From Arthrobacter methylotrophus (GTDB lineage Bacteria; Actinomycetota; Actinomycetes; Actinomycetales; Micrococcaceae), in assembly GCF_039539965.1 (NCBI RefSeq), contig NZ_BAABED010000001.1, positions 4,836,001-4,900,000 on the forward strand: a DNA stretch of 64,000 nucleotides, given 5' to 3'. This document shows, piece after piece, positions 33,160 to 42,083 of the stretch. The position numbers were made by a program, and so were the translations under genes. The notes under the pieces are model-generated. The model did no database searches. It saw nothing but the letters and a program-made list of their open reading frames with translations, and was not told the origin of the DNA. Position 1 is the first letter of the stretch. Each line of letters starts with the position of its first letter.

Positions 33160-35175
33160 ATGACCCGAAGAAACAATCAGGCCTTGAAACGATGGTGGCC
33201 GAACGAGGCCGGGGCCGTTAGAGACGATTCAGCCTATCGCGAAGAGCACGCGCGGGCTCCGGAAGCAACTAAGCCTGCTGCGAACGCCAGCCACGGAAAT
33301 CGATTCCACACCCCGCAGCGTATATGGCGAATTCGTTCTCTAGTGGTGCTTGTCTTGCTCGGGCTCCTTGCCGTTTTGACGGGAGTTTCCCCGGCGACGG
33401 CGCTCAAGGGGGGTTCTGAATCGACCCAGAAGTATCCGTTCATGGGTTCGTTCCAGCCAGCGTATCCCGCTCCTCCCCGGGCGGACGGGCATGGGTGCGG
33501 GGTGATGGTCCTCGCGCCGCAGTGGGTACTGACCGCCAGTCACTGCGCCGGCAAGAACCCCACCATGTCCAAGGCCGGTATCCCGCAAGGCTGGAAAGTA
33601 CGGGTCGGGTCAGCAGACACCACTTCGGGCGGGGAAGTCGCCGAGGTGGATCACTTCTATCGGCTGGCGATCGAAAAGGGCGGTCTTTGGGGCCGGGACC
33701 TGGCCTTGCTCCATCTGAGCACCCCTGTGAAAGCACAACCCGTGAAGATCGCGTCCAACACACCAGCAGAGAATACGTCTACCCGTATCCTGGGCTGGGG
33801 CATGACCTGCGATGACAGTAACAACGCCTCGTGCTTTCCTTCACGGCTGAGGGAAGCCGACACCGCCATTCAACCACGTTCAGCCTGTTCGAAAGCTGCG
33901 CCCGGAGAATTATGCGTAGGCGCCCTCGATGGAAGCGTCGCGGCAACCAACATGGACTCGGGCGGACCGGCACTGGTCCAGGAGGGCGACCAGTGGGTTG
34001 TGGCCGGTGTCCTCAGCGGCCCGGGCGGGGATAACACACCCGTGCTGTATACCGACGTCAGCAAACACGCTGCTTGGATCAACGGAATCATTACCGGCAC
34101 TAATGTCCCGGCCGATGACCCGGCACCCAACGTTGAGGGTGCCGCGGAATTGCCTGGTTGCGCGGGCTCGGTTGTGCGGGGTCCAGCGTCCCGTCCGGAG
34201 GATCCAGCAATGATGCTCACTAACGGCCACTGCGTGAAAGGAGACCGGCCCGCCCCAGGGAAAGCATTGACGGACCAACCCGCCGACTTCGACGTCCCTG
34301 TTGCCAACCCGCAAGGCTACCCGCAAGCCACGGCACGGGCCAACCGCCTGATCTACGCAACCATGACAGGCACGGACGTCGCGCTCTACCGGCTGGACAA
34401 AAGCTACGCACAACTAGCCCAGGAGAACGCGAAAGTCTTCGAACTCAGCTCCACACCCGCACGTGCAGGCGACTCACTGACCATCGCCTACACCAGCCGG
34501 CGATTCGCCTGCACAGCCGAGGCCGTGGTGACAAAGCTGCGAGAAGGCGGCTACGAACAAAACGACTCGATCCGCTACGCCCCCGGCAAGGACTGCAACC
34601 CGTACCCCGGAACTTCCGGCTCGGCACTGCTCGCCCCTGACGGTCTCACCGTCATGGGAATCAACAACACGCACAATCGTGACGGCGAACAATGCACCGA
34701 GAACAATCCCTGTGAAGTGGCCAACGATGGAACCGTTACAGCCGTGAAGGGCCGTGCCTACGGTCAGCAAATAAACACCGTCACGGCCTGCCTGACCTCG
34801 GGTTCCAAACTCGAGCTGACCGGGCAGGGCTGCACCCTCACCGGCGCGGCCACACTTACCCCGGACCCGGCAAAGAACCCCACACCACCTGCTACGACCC
34901 CGCCACCTGCCCCGGGAACGCCACCTGCCCCGGGAACCGCCCCGGGAAGCAGCGTCACGAACCCCGCAGACCACACCGCATCACCGGCCTCGGAAACCAC
35001 GCCGGACCCTAGCAAGTCCAGTTCCACCGCTGCGGTTGCGTCGACAGCGGACCAACGGCGTCAGGACCTTGCCGCCACAGGGTTCGAACGCGTCGGCCTG
35101 ATCACAGCCGCACTGGGACTCCTCGCACTCGGGATCGTCCTCTGGGCCATCAAACGACCCCGCAGGCTCCAATAG
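33160..35175 (+). CDS. Surface-anchored double-trypsin-like serine protease with LAxTG sorting signal
   Basis: A 671-residue secreted protein. A long basic N-terminus leads to a membrane/signal helix (RSLVVLVLLGLLAVLTGVSP) near residue 65. Two S1-like protease domains follow. The first has TASHC (His128), GRDLALL (Asp180) and MDSGGP (Ser267), complete but with Met for the usual Gly. The second has TNGHC (His357), TDVALY (Asp406) and GTSGSA (Ser486), also complete. A Pro/Thr-rich linker (about 570-635) ends in LAATG at 637-641, a membrane helix and RRLQ, the class E sortase type of anchor. ATG 33160 was chosen for its GAAGAAGAG leader; an earlier start is possible. Confidence 0.85.
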   Translation: MTRRNNQALKRWWPNEAGAVRDDSAYREEHARAPEATKPAANASHGNRFHTPQRIWRIRSLVVLVLLGLLAVLTGVSPATALKGGSESTQKYPFMGSFQPAYPAPPRADGHGCGVMVLAPQWVLTASHCAGKNPTMSKAGIPQGWKVRVGSADTTSGGEVAEVDHFYRLAIEKGGLWGRDLALLHLSTPVKAQPVKIASNTPAENTSTRILGWGMTCDDSNNASCFPSRLREADTAIQPRSACSKAAPGELCVGALDGSVAATNMDSGGPALVQEGDQWVVAGVLSGPGGDNTPVLYTDVSKHAAWINGIITGTNVPADDPAPNVEGAAELPGCAGSVVRGPASRPEDPAMMLTNGHCVKGDRPAPGKALTDQPADFDVPVANPQGYPQATARANRLIYATMTGTDVALYRLDKSYAQLAQENAKVFELSSTPARAGDSLTIAYTSRRFACTAEAVVTKLREGGYEQNDSIRYAPGKDCNPYPGTSGSALLAPDGLTVMGINNTHNRDGEQCTENNPCEVANDGTVTAVKGRAYGQQINTVTACLTSGSKLELTGQGCTLTGAATLTPDPAKNPTPPATTPPPAPGTPPAPGTAPGSSVTNPADHTASPASETTPDPSKSSSTAAVASTADQRRQDLAATGFERVGLITAALGLLALGIVLWAIKRPRRLQ

Positions 35176-35317
35176 AAGCTGCACGATTCGGATCAGACTC
35201 AAATGTCCGTAGCCTGCGGAGCCAAACTGTGCCCGCAGGATACGGGGCTTTCCTTCTAGCGGCAATGGGGCGATTCTGTAATTCCAAGCATGTTTGGAAG
35301 CGTTGTTCGGAGGCATC

Positions 35318-36898
35318 ATGACGCGGAAGAACCAGTCCCCAGCGGTGCAATCACCGAGCGATCCGGGCGACGAATATCCTGAGAAGGTCCGGATCCTGGC
35401 CGAGGGACGATTGGTCAGCGATAGGCTGTGGAACGCCGACCTGGCGCCGGCCCGGCAAAGGAACTGGCGGGTACGCAGCCTCTTCGCCCTGTGGATGTGC
35501 GACGTCCACAGCATTGCCGGTTACACCTTCGCGGCCGGTCTCTTCATCACCGGGCTGGTGGGCTGGCAAGTCTTCCTGGCTTTGGTCCTTGGCATCACCT
35601 TGGTCTACTTCCTCATGAATTTCGCCGGGACAGCCGGGCAGAAGACCGGTGTCCCATACCCCGTCCTGGCGCGCATGTCCTTCGGCCTCTTCGGCGCCAA
35701 CCTGGCCGCCCTGATCCGGGCTTTGATCGCCATTGCGTGGTACGGGATCCAGACCTGGCTCGCCTCCGAAGCTGTGCTGGTGCTGCTGTTCTCGGTGTGG
35801 CCCCGGCTGACCCCGCTTGACGGTCCCGATGTGCCTCACATCCTTGGCCTGACGCCGCTCGGTTGGGGCGCCTTCCTGGTCCTGTGGGCGGTCCAGTTGC
35901 TGGTCATCCGCCGGGGGATGGAGACGGTCCGGAAATTCCAGGACTGGGCAGGTCCTGCCATTTGGGTTGCCATGTTCGCGCTCGCGATCTACATCCTGAC
36001 GCAAGCGGGCGACAAATTCAGCCTCTCGATCCCCGGCGTCGCGCCCTTGGATGGCCCGGCAGCCTGGACACAGTTCTTCTCGGCAATCGCCTTGACGGTC
36101 ACCTATTTCGCGGCGTTGCTCCTGAATTTCTGCGATTTCTCCAGGTTCTCACCGGATCGCAAGACCATTCTGCGCGGCAACTTCTGGGGCCTGCCCGTGA
36201 ACTTCATCGCCTTCGCCCTGGTGACAGTGGTGGTCACAGCGGGCGCAGCGTCCTACTTCACGGCAGAGCAATACCGCGGACAAGACATGTTCAAGGTCAT
36301 CACGGATCCCGTGGCGATCGTTCAGGCCATCAACAATCCGTGGATCACCATCATCGCTGCGGTCACGTTCGTGGTGGCGACGATCGGCATCAACGTGGTC
36401 GCCAATTTCGTTTCGGCCTCCTACGACCTCGCCAACGTGGCCCCGCACCGCATCGACTTCCGCCGCGGCGGCCTCATCAGCGCGGTCATGGCAATCGTGA
36501 TCCTGCCGTGGAACCTCTTCAGCAGCCCGGTGGTGATCGTGTACTTCCTGGGTGGCCTGGGGGCGCTCCTTGGTCCGCTGTTCGGGGTCATCTTCACGGA
36601 CTTCTTCCGCATCCGGCACCAGCGCTGCAAGGTGTCGGACCTGTACCACGAAGACGAAAAGGGCCTCTACTTCTACACCAAGGGCTGGAACCTCAAAGCG
36701 ATCGCCGCCCTGGTTCCGGCCGCCGTCGTCGCGGGTGTCCTGGCGCTGGTCCCGGCCCTGCAGACCTTCCTCCCGGGAGGCTCGGGCCTGGGCCCGTATT
36801 CATGGTTCGTAGGGGCGATCCTGGCCAGCACCATTTACTACGCGATCACCCGTAACGACGCGCGAACGGCCCGCGCACGCACCGAAGAGCACGACTGA
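35318..36898 (+). CDS. NCS1-family nucleobase/allantoin:cation symporter
   Basis: A 526-residue membrane transporter with about twelve helices. The N-terminal NADLAPARQRNWRVRSLFALWMC (Pro-x-x-x-R-x-W region) and helix 3 GVPYPVLARMSFGLFG carry the residues typical of NCS1 proteins; the helix-6 region includes FCDFSRFSPDRKTILRGNFWG. Likely cargo is a purine, pyrimidine, hydantoin or allantoin. ATG 35318 was chosen for GGAGG three bases ahead. No adjacent catabolic gene indicates the substrate. Confidence 0.9.
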   Translation: MTRKNQSPAVQSPSDPGDEYPEKVRILAEGRLVSDRLWNADLAPARQRNWRVRSLFALWMCDVHSIAGYTFAAGLFITGLVGWQVFLALVLGITLVYFLMNFAGTAGQKTGVPYPVLARMSFGLFGANLAALIRALIAIAWYGIQTWLASEAVLVLLFSVWPRLTPLDGPDVPHILGLTPLGWGAFLVLWAVQLLVIRRGMETVRKFQDWAGPAIWVAMFALAIYILTQAGDKFSLSIPGVAPLDGPAAWTQFFSAIALTVTYFAALLLNFCDFSRFSPDRKTILRGNFWGLPVNFIAFALVTVVVTAGAASYFTAEQYRGQDMFKVITDPVAIVQAINNPWITIIAAVTFVVATIGINVVANFVSASYDLANVAPHRIDFRRGGLISAVMAIVILPWNLFSSPVVIVYFLGGLGALLGPLFGVIFTDFFRIRHQRCKVSDLYHEDEKGLYFYTKGWNLKAIAALVPAAVVAGVLALVPALQTFLPGGSGLGPYSWFVGAILASTIYYAITRNDARTARARTEEHD

Positions 36899-36902
36899 CC
36901 GC

Positions 36903-38975
36903 TTACCCTTCGGGGAACTCCGCCCCTAGGGCCGAGAGCACGCCGAAGGCCTTGGTCCGGACCTCCTCGTATTCCTCGCCGGCATTGGAGTCCGCCGTGA
37001 TCGCGCCCCCGACGCCGAGACTGAGCGTGCGGCCGCCGTCGCCGTCTGAGCTCATCACCAAAGTCCGGATCACGACGGCGAGATCAGCCGCCGCGTTGAG
37101 CGAGAAGTAGCCGATCGCGCCGGAGTAGACCCCACGCGGGCCGGACTCCAGCCCGTCAAGGATGCCCATGGTGCTGATCTTCGGAGCGCCCGTCATGGAT
37201 CCTGCCGGGAAGGCAGCCGCAACGGCCTCGGCCCGCGGCGCCCCCGGCCGTAGCCGCGCGTCGATAGTGCTCACCATCTGATGCACCGTGGCGTAGCTTT
37301 CCACCGCGCACAAGCGGCTGACGGTCATCGATCCGGGCACCGCGAAATGGCTGAGGTCGTTGCGGAGCAAATCCACGATCATGATGTTCTCGGCGCGGTC
37401 CTTGAGCGAAGATTCAAGGCCGCGCCGCAGGGCTTCGTCGATTCCGGGATCCGCCGCACGGCCCCTGGTGCCCTTGATCGGCTCAGCCTTCATGCCGCCG
37501 TCGGAGGTGATCCGCAGGAAGCGTTCCGGCGAGGTACTGGCGACCGTCAGCTCGCCGAACCGCAAGTAGCTCGCGAACGGCGCGGGGTTGCGCTTGCGCA
37601 GCGCAAGGTAGCTCTCCCATGGATCCAGACCGGGATCCGTAGCAGTCACTGTGGTGGTCAGGCAGACTTCGTAGGTATTGCCTTCGGCGATCTGCTCCTG
37701 GGCGATGGCGATCTTGCCCTTGTATTCGTCCTCGGTGTCGCGGCTGGAGAACTCAAGCGTTTGATGCCCGACGCCGGGGTCCCCGGCCGGGTGCGCCGGG
37801 CCGCCGCTTGCTTGGGGTGCGCCGGCTGCTTGGGCTACCGGGGCCGCGGATTGCACGGCCCCCCGCGCGCGCCCGAGCCAATCATCGGCGTCGGGGGCTT
37901 CAACGGCGAGCAGCCAGACCGCGGCGTCACGGTGGTCGAGGACCACGGCCCGGCCCGCGAAGAGCAACGCCGCATCCGGAGTGCCGGCCCGGACGTCGCT
38001 GCCACCGGTCTCCCGTTTCAGTTCATAGCCGAGGTAGCCCAGCCAGCCGAGCGTGAATTCGCAGTCATAGCCGGCTGGTGGCCTCACGGCCTTCCTGCCC
38101 CACACGGTGTCCAGCCAACGGAAGAAGGGGCCGGTAGTCTCCACCGTGGCGCATCCGATGCTGAGCCTGGTGGCCCCGGAACTGTGCATGACCGACTGGC
38201 CGAACGAGCCGCCGTCGTCCGCCAGGATGCTGAAGCGGCTGCGCTCGGCAGCCGCGCCGCTGGCAACAGCGGCATTGGAAGAATCGAGCCAAACGGCGTT
38301 GGCGGACGTGGCGTAGAGCGCTTGGAACAGGGCCGCCGGGTCCGGCGCGGCAGCGATCCGTTCGGCCTTGAGCTGTAAGCCGCGGCGTGCCGAGAGCTCG
38401 GGGGACAGCACCGGGGAGAGCGAAGGGAGATAGTTCAGCGCCTGCAGGACGTCATCCGGGGCATTGCCGTCGGCACGGTTCAGCACCCTGATATCGGTGT
38501 GGCCCGGGACATCGTCCGTCTCCAGCCATTTGTCTTCCTGCGCCGCCCAGCCATCCCAGAACGGCTCGTAGCTGCTGCCGTCCCGGGCCATTGCACGGTG
38601 CCTGCGTTCGTCGTCGGGAGCGTCCACCCAGACCACGGCGTCCAGCATGGGCCGGGCGTCGCTGGCCGCGGCCCCGACGCCCTCCACGATGACGATTTCG
38701 GCGGGCAGGGTCACATTGCTGCGACCGTCGTAGTGCTTTTCCCAGTCCCAGCTGACCCACTCGGCGGCGTCACCTTTGCGCAGCGGTGCCAGGACAGTGG
38801 TGACGTAGCGCTCGATGCCGGCGGCGAGTCCGTTCCACCCCGGATAAATGTCCTCAAGATGGAACAGCGACACCTTGTGATGCATGCGGAGTCGGGCGGC
38901 AAGCTCGACGGCGAGGGTGGTCTTTCCCGCGCCGGAGCGGCCATCGATGGCGATGATCACGGGTGCTGGGGTCAT
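36903..38975 (-). CDS. P-loop kinase-like domain fused to aminodeoxychorismate synthase component I (PabB-like)
   Basis: A 690-residue two-part protein. Residues 1-190 resemble a uridine-kinase-type P-loop NTPase: GRSGAGKTTLAVELA (Lys18) and IVIVEGVGAAA. From about 230 on it is a chorismate-binding enzyme, with the PabB-diagnostic Lys501 in PIKGTRGR, SFSSRDTEDEY-type and FAVPGSMTVSRL segments, and the C-terminal GSMTGAPKI. It should transfer ammonia to chorismate, with a separate glutamine amidotransferase. The role of the kinase domain is unknown. The ATG overlaps the phosphatase stop (ATGA), so the two are translationally coupled. Confidence 0.85.
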   Translation of the reverse strand: MTPAPVIIAIDGRSGAGKTTLAVELAARLRMHHKVSLFHLEDIYPGWNGLAAGIERYVTTVLAPLRKGDAAEWVSWDWEKHYDGRSNVTLPAEIVIVEGVGAAASDARPMLDAVVWVDAPDDERRHRAMARDGSSYEPFWDGWAAQEDKWLETDDVPGHTDIRVLNRADGNAPDDVLQALNYLPSLSPVLSPELSARRGLQLKAERIAAAPDPAALFQALYATSANAVWLDSSNAAVASGAAAERSRFSILADDGGSFGQSVMHSSGATRLSIGCATVETTGPFFRWLDTVWGRKAVRPPAGYDCEFTLGWLGYLGYELKRETGGSDVRAGTPDAALLFAGRAVVLDHRDAAVWLLAVEAPDADDWLGRARGAVQSAAPVAQAAGAPQASGGPAHPAGDPGVGHQTLEFSSRDTEDEYKGKIAIAQEQIAEGNTYEVCLTTTVTATDPGLDPWESYLALRKRNPAPFASYLRFGELTVASTSPERFLRITSDGGMKAEPIKGTRGRAADPGIDEALRRGLESSLKDRAENIMIVDLLRNDLSHFAVPGSMTVSRLCAVESYATVHQMVSTIDARLRPGAPRAEAVAAAFPAGSMTGAPKISTMGILDGLESGPRGVYSGAIGYFSLNAAADLAVVIRTLVMSSDGDGGRTLSLGVGGAITADSNAGEEYEEVRTKAFGVLSALGAEFPEG

Positions 38976-39532
38976 GAAATAGAGCGTACCTGCTGTGGGC
39001 CGTAGTCCTGCCCCTGGTGCGCAGCAGCGAGGGCAGCCCGGGTGTGGGCGACGATCCCGGGGACCGCAGCCATGATGAGGGTCCACGTGACGTCGAAATC
39101 GTGGTGGCCGCCGTACCAAGGGTCCTCGATGCCGAGGTCCAAAGTGCTCCGGCGCGCCACGGAGGGGTCGAAGCTGCGAAGCATCCTGATTTTGGCGAGC
39201 GTTTCCGAGTCCGGGGCAGCCTCATGGAGCCAGCCATAGTGGTCTACGTCGAGGGCCAGGATCAGGTCCCGCTCACGGAACCACTCCTGCCGCCAGCTCC
39301 TGGCTATGTGCTTCTCGGAAGGGATGCTGTGGGCCGACAGGACACGGGCGGCGCGCGGATCGATGGGGTGCCCGGCCTCGTATGACGTGGTTCCCGCGGA
39401 GTCCACAACAACCGCTCCGCCCAGCCCTCCGGCGTCGAACGCTTCGGTCAACATCAGCGCCGCCATGGGTGAGCGGCAGATGTTTCCCGTGCAGACGGTG
39501 ATGATGCGGTATGGGCTCGACGCTGAGTACAT
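38972..39532 (-). CDS. Low-molecular-weight protein tyrosine phosphatase
   Basis: A 186-residue cytosolic phosphatase. The P-loop is VCTGNICRSPMAALML (Cys-x5-Arg, near residue 14) and the general-acid motif is EDPWYGG late in the chain, as required in LMW-PTP enzymes. The usual length is about 150-160; here there is a longer C-terminal tail. ATG 39532 gives the standard N-terminus. It precedes the PabB fusion gene with a four-base overlap. Confidence 0.9.
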   Translation of the reverse strand: MYSASSPYRIITVCTGNICRSPMAALMLTEAFDAGGLGGAVVVDSAGTTSYEAGHPIDPRAARVLSAHSIPSEKHIARSWRQEWFRERDLILALDVDHYGWLHEAAPDSETLAKIRMLRSFDPSVARRSTLDLGIEDPWYGGHHDFDVTWTLIMAAVPGIVAHTRAALAAAHQGQDYGPQQVRSIS

Positions 39533-39613
39533 GGAGCAAGCATGGGGGATGTGACCCCGACTTGGCTAGTCAAAATTACAGAATTTGTAAAGTCGCTGAT
39601 GGCGGGGTAAAAG

Positions 39614-39707
39614 TGCCTCAACTTCCTACCGTTTATGCCCGGAATCGCGGCCGTGGCTGCCGGGATTCCGCGGTCCGGATCCCGAAAACAGGTAGGAAGT
39701 TGAGGCA
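39614..39707. repeat. Palindromic element D
   Basis: Perfect 17-base inverted repeat, TGCCTCAACTTCCTACC at 39614-39630 and its complement at 39691-39707. A 60-base interior contains a second, weaker inverted repeat (CCCGGAATCGCGG against CCGCGGTCCGGATCCCG). It ends seven bases from the ribokinase stop codon and lies about 80 bases upstream of the phosphatase gene. Only one copy is seen in the window. Confidence 0.85.
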
Positions 39708-39714
39708 AGCTGAG

Positions 39715-40659
39715 TCAGGAAATCCGCAAGTGCTCCAGGACTTCCCCGGCGCCAGGGTAGGCGGCTTGAGTGCCCTTCTTGGTGGTGGCGAGCGCCGCGG
39801 CAACCGAAGCGAACGCCGCAGCCTCGGCCAGGGTTTCGCCTGCGGCAAGGCGGGCGGCAACGGCGCCGGTGAAAGCGTCCCCCGCGCCGGTGGTATCGAC
39901 GGCGTTGACCTTGGTGGGTGCGATCCGGGAGATTTGTTCCCCCGGAACGGCGAGCGAATCCAACACCACCGAGCCATGTGAGCCGAGGGTAACCAGGACC
40001 CGCTCCAAACCGCGCTCGGCGAACTGGCTCCGGACCGGTTCCCAAGCGCTTGCATGCGCGCCGGGGTGGGGCATCTCGGCCTCGCCAAGGAACATCGAAG
40101 CCTCGTGGGCGTTGACCAGCAGGACGTCGCTCAAGGCGGCCAAGCTCTGCGGGATTTCGGCGTAAGGCGAGAGGTTCAACAAAACCGTCGCACCGGCGTC
40201 GTGCGCTGTTTTGGCAGCCGCCTCTACGGTCTCCAGGCCGACCTCCAGGCAAAGGCAGAGCACCGCGGCGTCGTCGAAGACGTCCGCGGAAATGTCTGCG
40301 GGGGCGAGCGTCCCATTGGCCCCGGCCGAAATGATGATGTTGTTCTCGCCGTGAGCGTCCACCGCAATGACCGCGACGCCCGTAGCCACGTCCGAGGAAC
40401 GGCGGACCCGGGAAACATCCACGCCCGCTCCTTCCGTCGAATCGAGGAGCATGGTGCCGTTCGGGTCATTTCCGACCGCGCCGATCAGGCTCACCGTACC
40501 GCCCAATCTGCTCGCTGCGACGGCCTGGTTGGCGCTCTTGCCACCGGGATTGACCGCAAAGCCGTTGCCGTGGACGGTCTCGCCCGGAAGCGGGAGCCGC
40601 TCGCAATAGATGGTCAGGTCCGCATTCAAGGACCCGACGACGACGATCCGGCGGGTCAC
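39715..40659 (-). CDS. rbsK: Ribokinase
   Basis: A 314-residue PfkB-family sugar kinase that phosphorylates ribose to ribose 5-phosphate. The substrate-binding N-terminus VVVGSLNADLTIYCERLPLPGET, GGKSANQAVAASRLGG and the catalytic GAGDAFTGAVAARL (Asp base) are present. Its start overlaps the stop of the MFS gene by four bases. It stands at the end of a nucleoside hydrolase-transporter-kinase operon, where ribose released from nucleosides would be the natural substrate. Confidence 0.92.
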   Translation of the reverse strand: MTRRIVVVGSLNADLTIYCERLPLPGETVHGNGFAVNPGGKSANQAVAASRLGGTVSLIGAVGNDPNGTMLLDSTEGAGVDVSRVRRSSDVATGVAVIAVDAHGENNIIISAGANGTLAPADISADVFDDAAVLCLCLEVGLETVEAAAKTAHDAGATVLLNLSPYAEIPQSLAALSDVLLVNAHEASMFLGEAEMPHPGAHASAWEPVRSQFAERGLERVLVTLGSHGSVVLDSLAVPGEQISRIAPTKVNAVDTTGAGDAFTGAVAARLAAGETLAEAAAFASVAAALATTKKGTQAAYPGAGEVLEHLRIS

Positions 40660-42083
40660 TTTTCAACCTCGGCTTCGAGGGGCTTGGGAATGAGCAGCGA
40701 CGCCGCGAAGGCGGCAACCGTGATGGCCAGACCGACGACGACGACCGTCAAGTAGGAGGATTTGGCGTCGCCGAGGGCGGAGGTCGCCACAAGGACGGCT
40801 GGAAGCACCAGGAAGCTCAGGCCGGCGCCGAGGTTGAATGCGCCGGCGTTCATGCCGGGCAGGAATCCGGGGTTTCCTGCGGGGGAGAGGACAACGCCGA
40901 GTCCGTTGAGCATGATGTTGACCGTACCGGCGTACATAATGCCGAGCAAGGCCGTTCCGGCGATCATGAGCGGCAGGCTGCTGAGGCCGAAGAAGGCGAT
41001 GATGGCCAGGGCCGCGATGCTGCCTACCATGCCGATGCGCAGGACCTTGGTGTAGCCGAGGACGGGGGCGAGCCGGCCCGTGATGGGACCGAATACCCAG
41101 CCGAGGAGGGCATACGGGGTGAGGATCATGAGGGACATCTCGGTGGGGCCAACTCCGAATCCCGGTGCGGCGGCCTGGACGTAGGCGGGAACGATGCCGT
41201 TGATGACGGCGAAGATACCGGTCATGGCGAGGGTGGTGGTCAGGAGCGGTGCCCAGGTGGAGCGCTGGCGAAGGTGGATGGTTTCCACCATCGGCGCCTT
41301 GGAGCGCTTTTCCACCGTCCAGAAAGCCGCGAACGCGACGACGGCGACCACAATCAGCCCGATGGCCAGCATCAGGGTGCCGGACGAGAATGCGCCAACC
41401 AGCTTGGAGCCCTCATTGAGGGCCGTCAGGAGCGCGCCCACCGCGATCACGATGAAGAACACGCCGAGCCAGTCCATGGTGGTGCCGGCCGCAGGCTTGC
41501 TTTCGCCGGCCAAGAGGGCGATCAGTGCCGTGGCCACGACTGCCAGGCCAACCATGAGCCAGAAGATGCTGCGGAAGCCGAAGTGCTCGGCGAAGTAGCC
41601 GCCCACGAAGGAGTCGACGCCGGCCACTCCGCCATTGACTGCGGTGATGAGTCCCATCAAGGCCCCGTATTTGCGCGGGTTGTTGACCGCGGAGCGCAGC
41701 ATGATGAGGCACAACGGGACGGTGGGTCCGCTGACGCCCTGGATGATGCGGCCCACGAAGAGCCACGTGACATCCGGGGCCATGGCCGCGATGACCGAGC
41801 CAACGGCCATCAGGAGCATCATCCCGAGCAGGATCTTCTTGCGTCCCACGATGTCGCTGAGCCGCGGCAGGAAGAGCGAAAACAACGCCGCGGCGGTGAA
41901 GAACCAGGTTTGGGAGAGGCCGATGACGGCCTGGTCCGTGTGGAGCTCGTTGCCCATGGTGACCAGGGCGGGGCTGAGCATTGAAGCGTTGAGCTGGAAG
42001 GCCACGCAGGCGGCCAGCAAGGCGACCATGAGGGCCGTGACGTTGCCGCGGCTGGTCTTGGTTTCGTTGATAAGGGTGGTCAT
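40656..42083 (-). CDS. MFS transporter (probable nucleoside or ribose uptake)
   Basis: A 475-residue major facilitator with 12-14 hydrophobic helices. The loop after helix 2 reads LPRLSDIVGRKKILLG, the classical D-x-x-G-R-R/K motif; the helix-4/5 region contains GRIIQGVSGPTVPLCLIMLR. Drug:H+ antiporters of the DHA2 group have similar motifs, but position in an operon with nucleoside hydrolase and ribokinase suggests nucleoside or sugar traffic. One base separates it from the hydrolase gene. Confidence 0.85.
   Translation of the reverse strand: MTTLINETKTSRGNVTALMVALLAACVAFQLNASMLSPALVTMGNELHTDQAVIGLSQTWFFTAAALFSLFLPRLSDIVGRKKILLGMMLLMAVGSVIAAMAPDVTWLFVGRIIQGVSGPTVPLCLIMLRSAVNNPRKYGALMGLITAVNGGVAGVDSFVGGYFAEHFGFRSIFWLMVGLAVVATALIALLAGESKPAAGTTMDWLGVFFIVIAVGALLTALNEGSKLVGAFSSGTLMLAIGLIVVAVVAFAAFWTVEKRSKAPMVETIHLRQRSTWAPLLTTTLAMTGIFAVINGIVPAYVQAAAPGFGVGPTEMSLMILTPYALLGWVFGPITGRLAPVLGYTKVLRIGMVGSIAALAIIAFFGLSSLPLMIAGTALLGIMYAGTVNIMLNGLGVVLSPAGNPGFLPGMNAGAFNLGAGLSFLVLPAVLVATSALGDAKSSYLTVVVVGLAITVAAFAASLLIPKPLEAEVEK

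Noticed and set aside
35068..35082. Canonical LPXTG sortase A signal
   Set aside because: The motif is LAATG, which fits the LAxTG class used by actinobacterial class E sortases, not LPXTG.
35212..35240. Hairpin CCTGCGG/CCGCAGG after the protease gene as terminator or riboswitch of the NCS1 gene
   Set aside because: Arms are short, there is no T-tract and no known aptamer motif; support is too weak to annotate.
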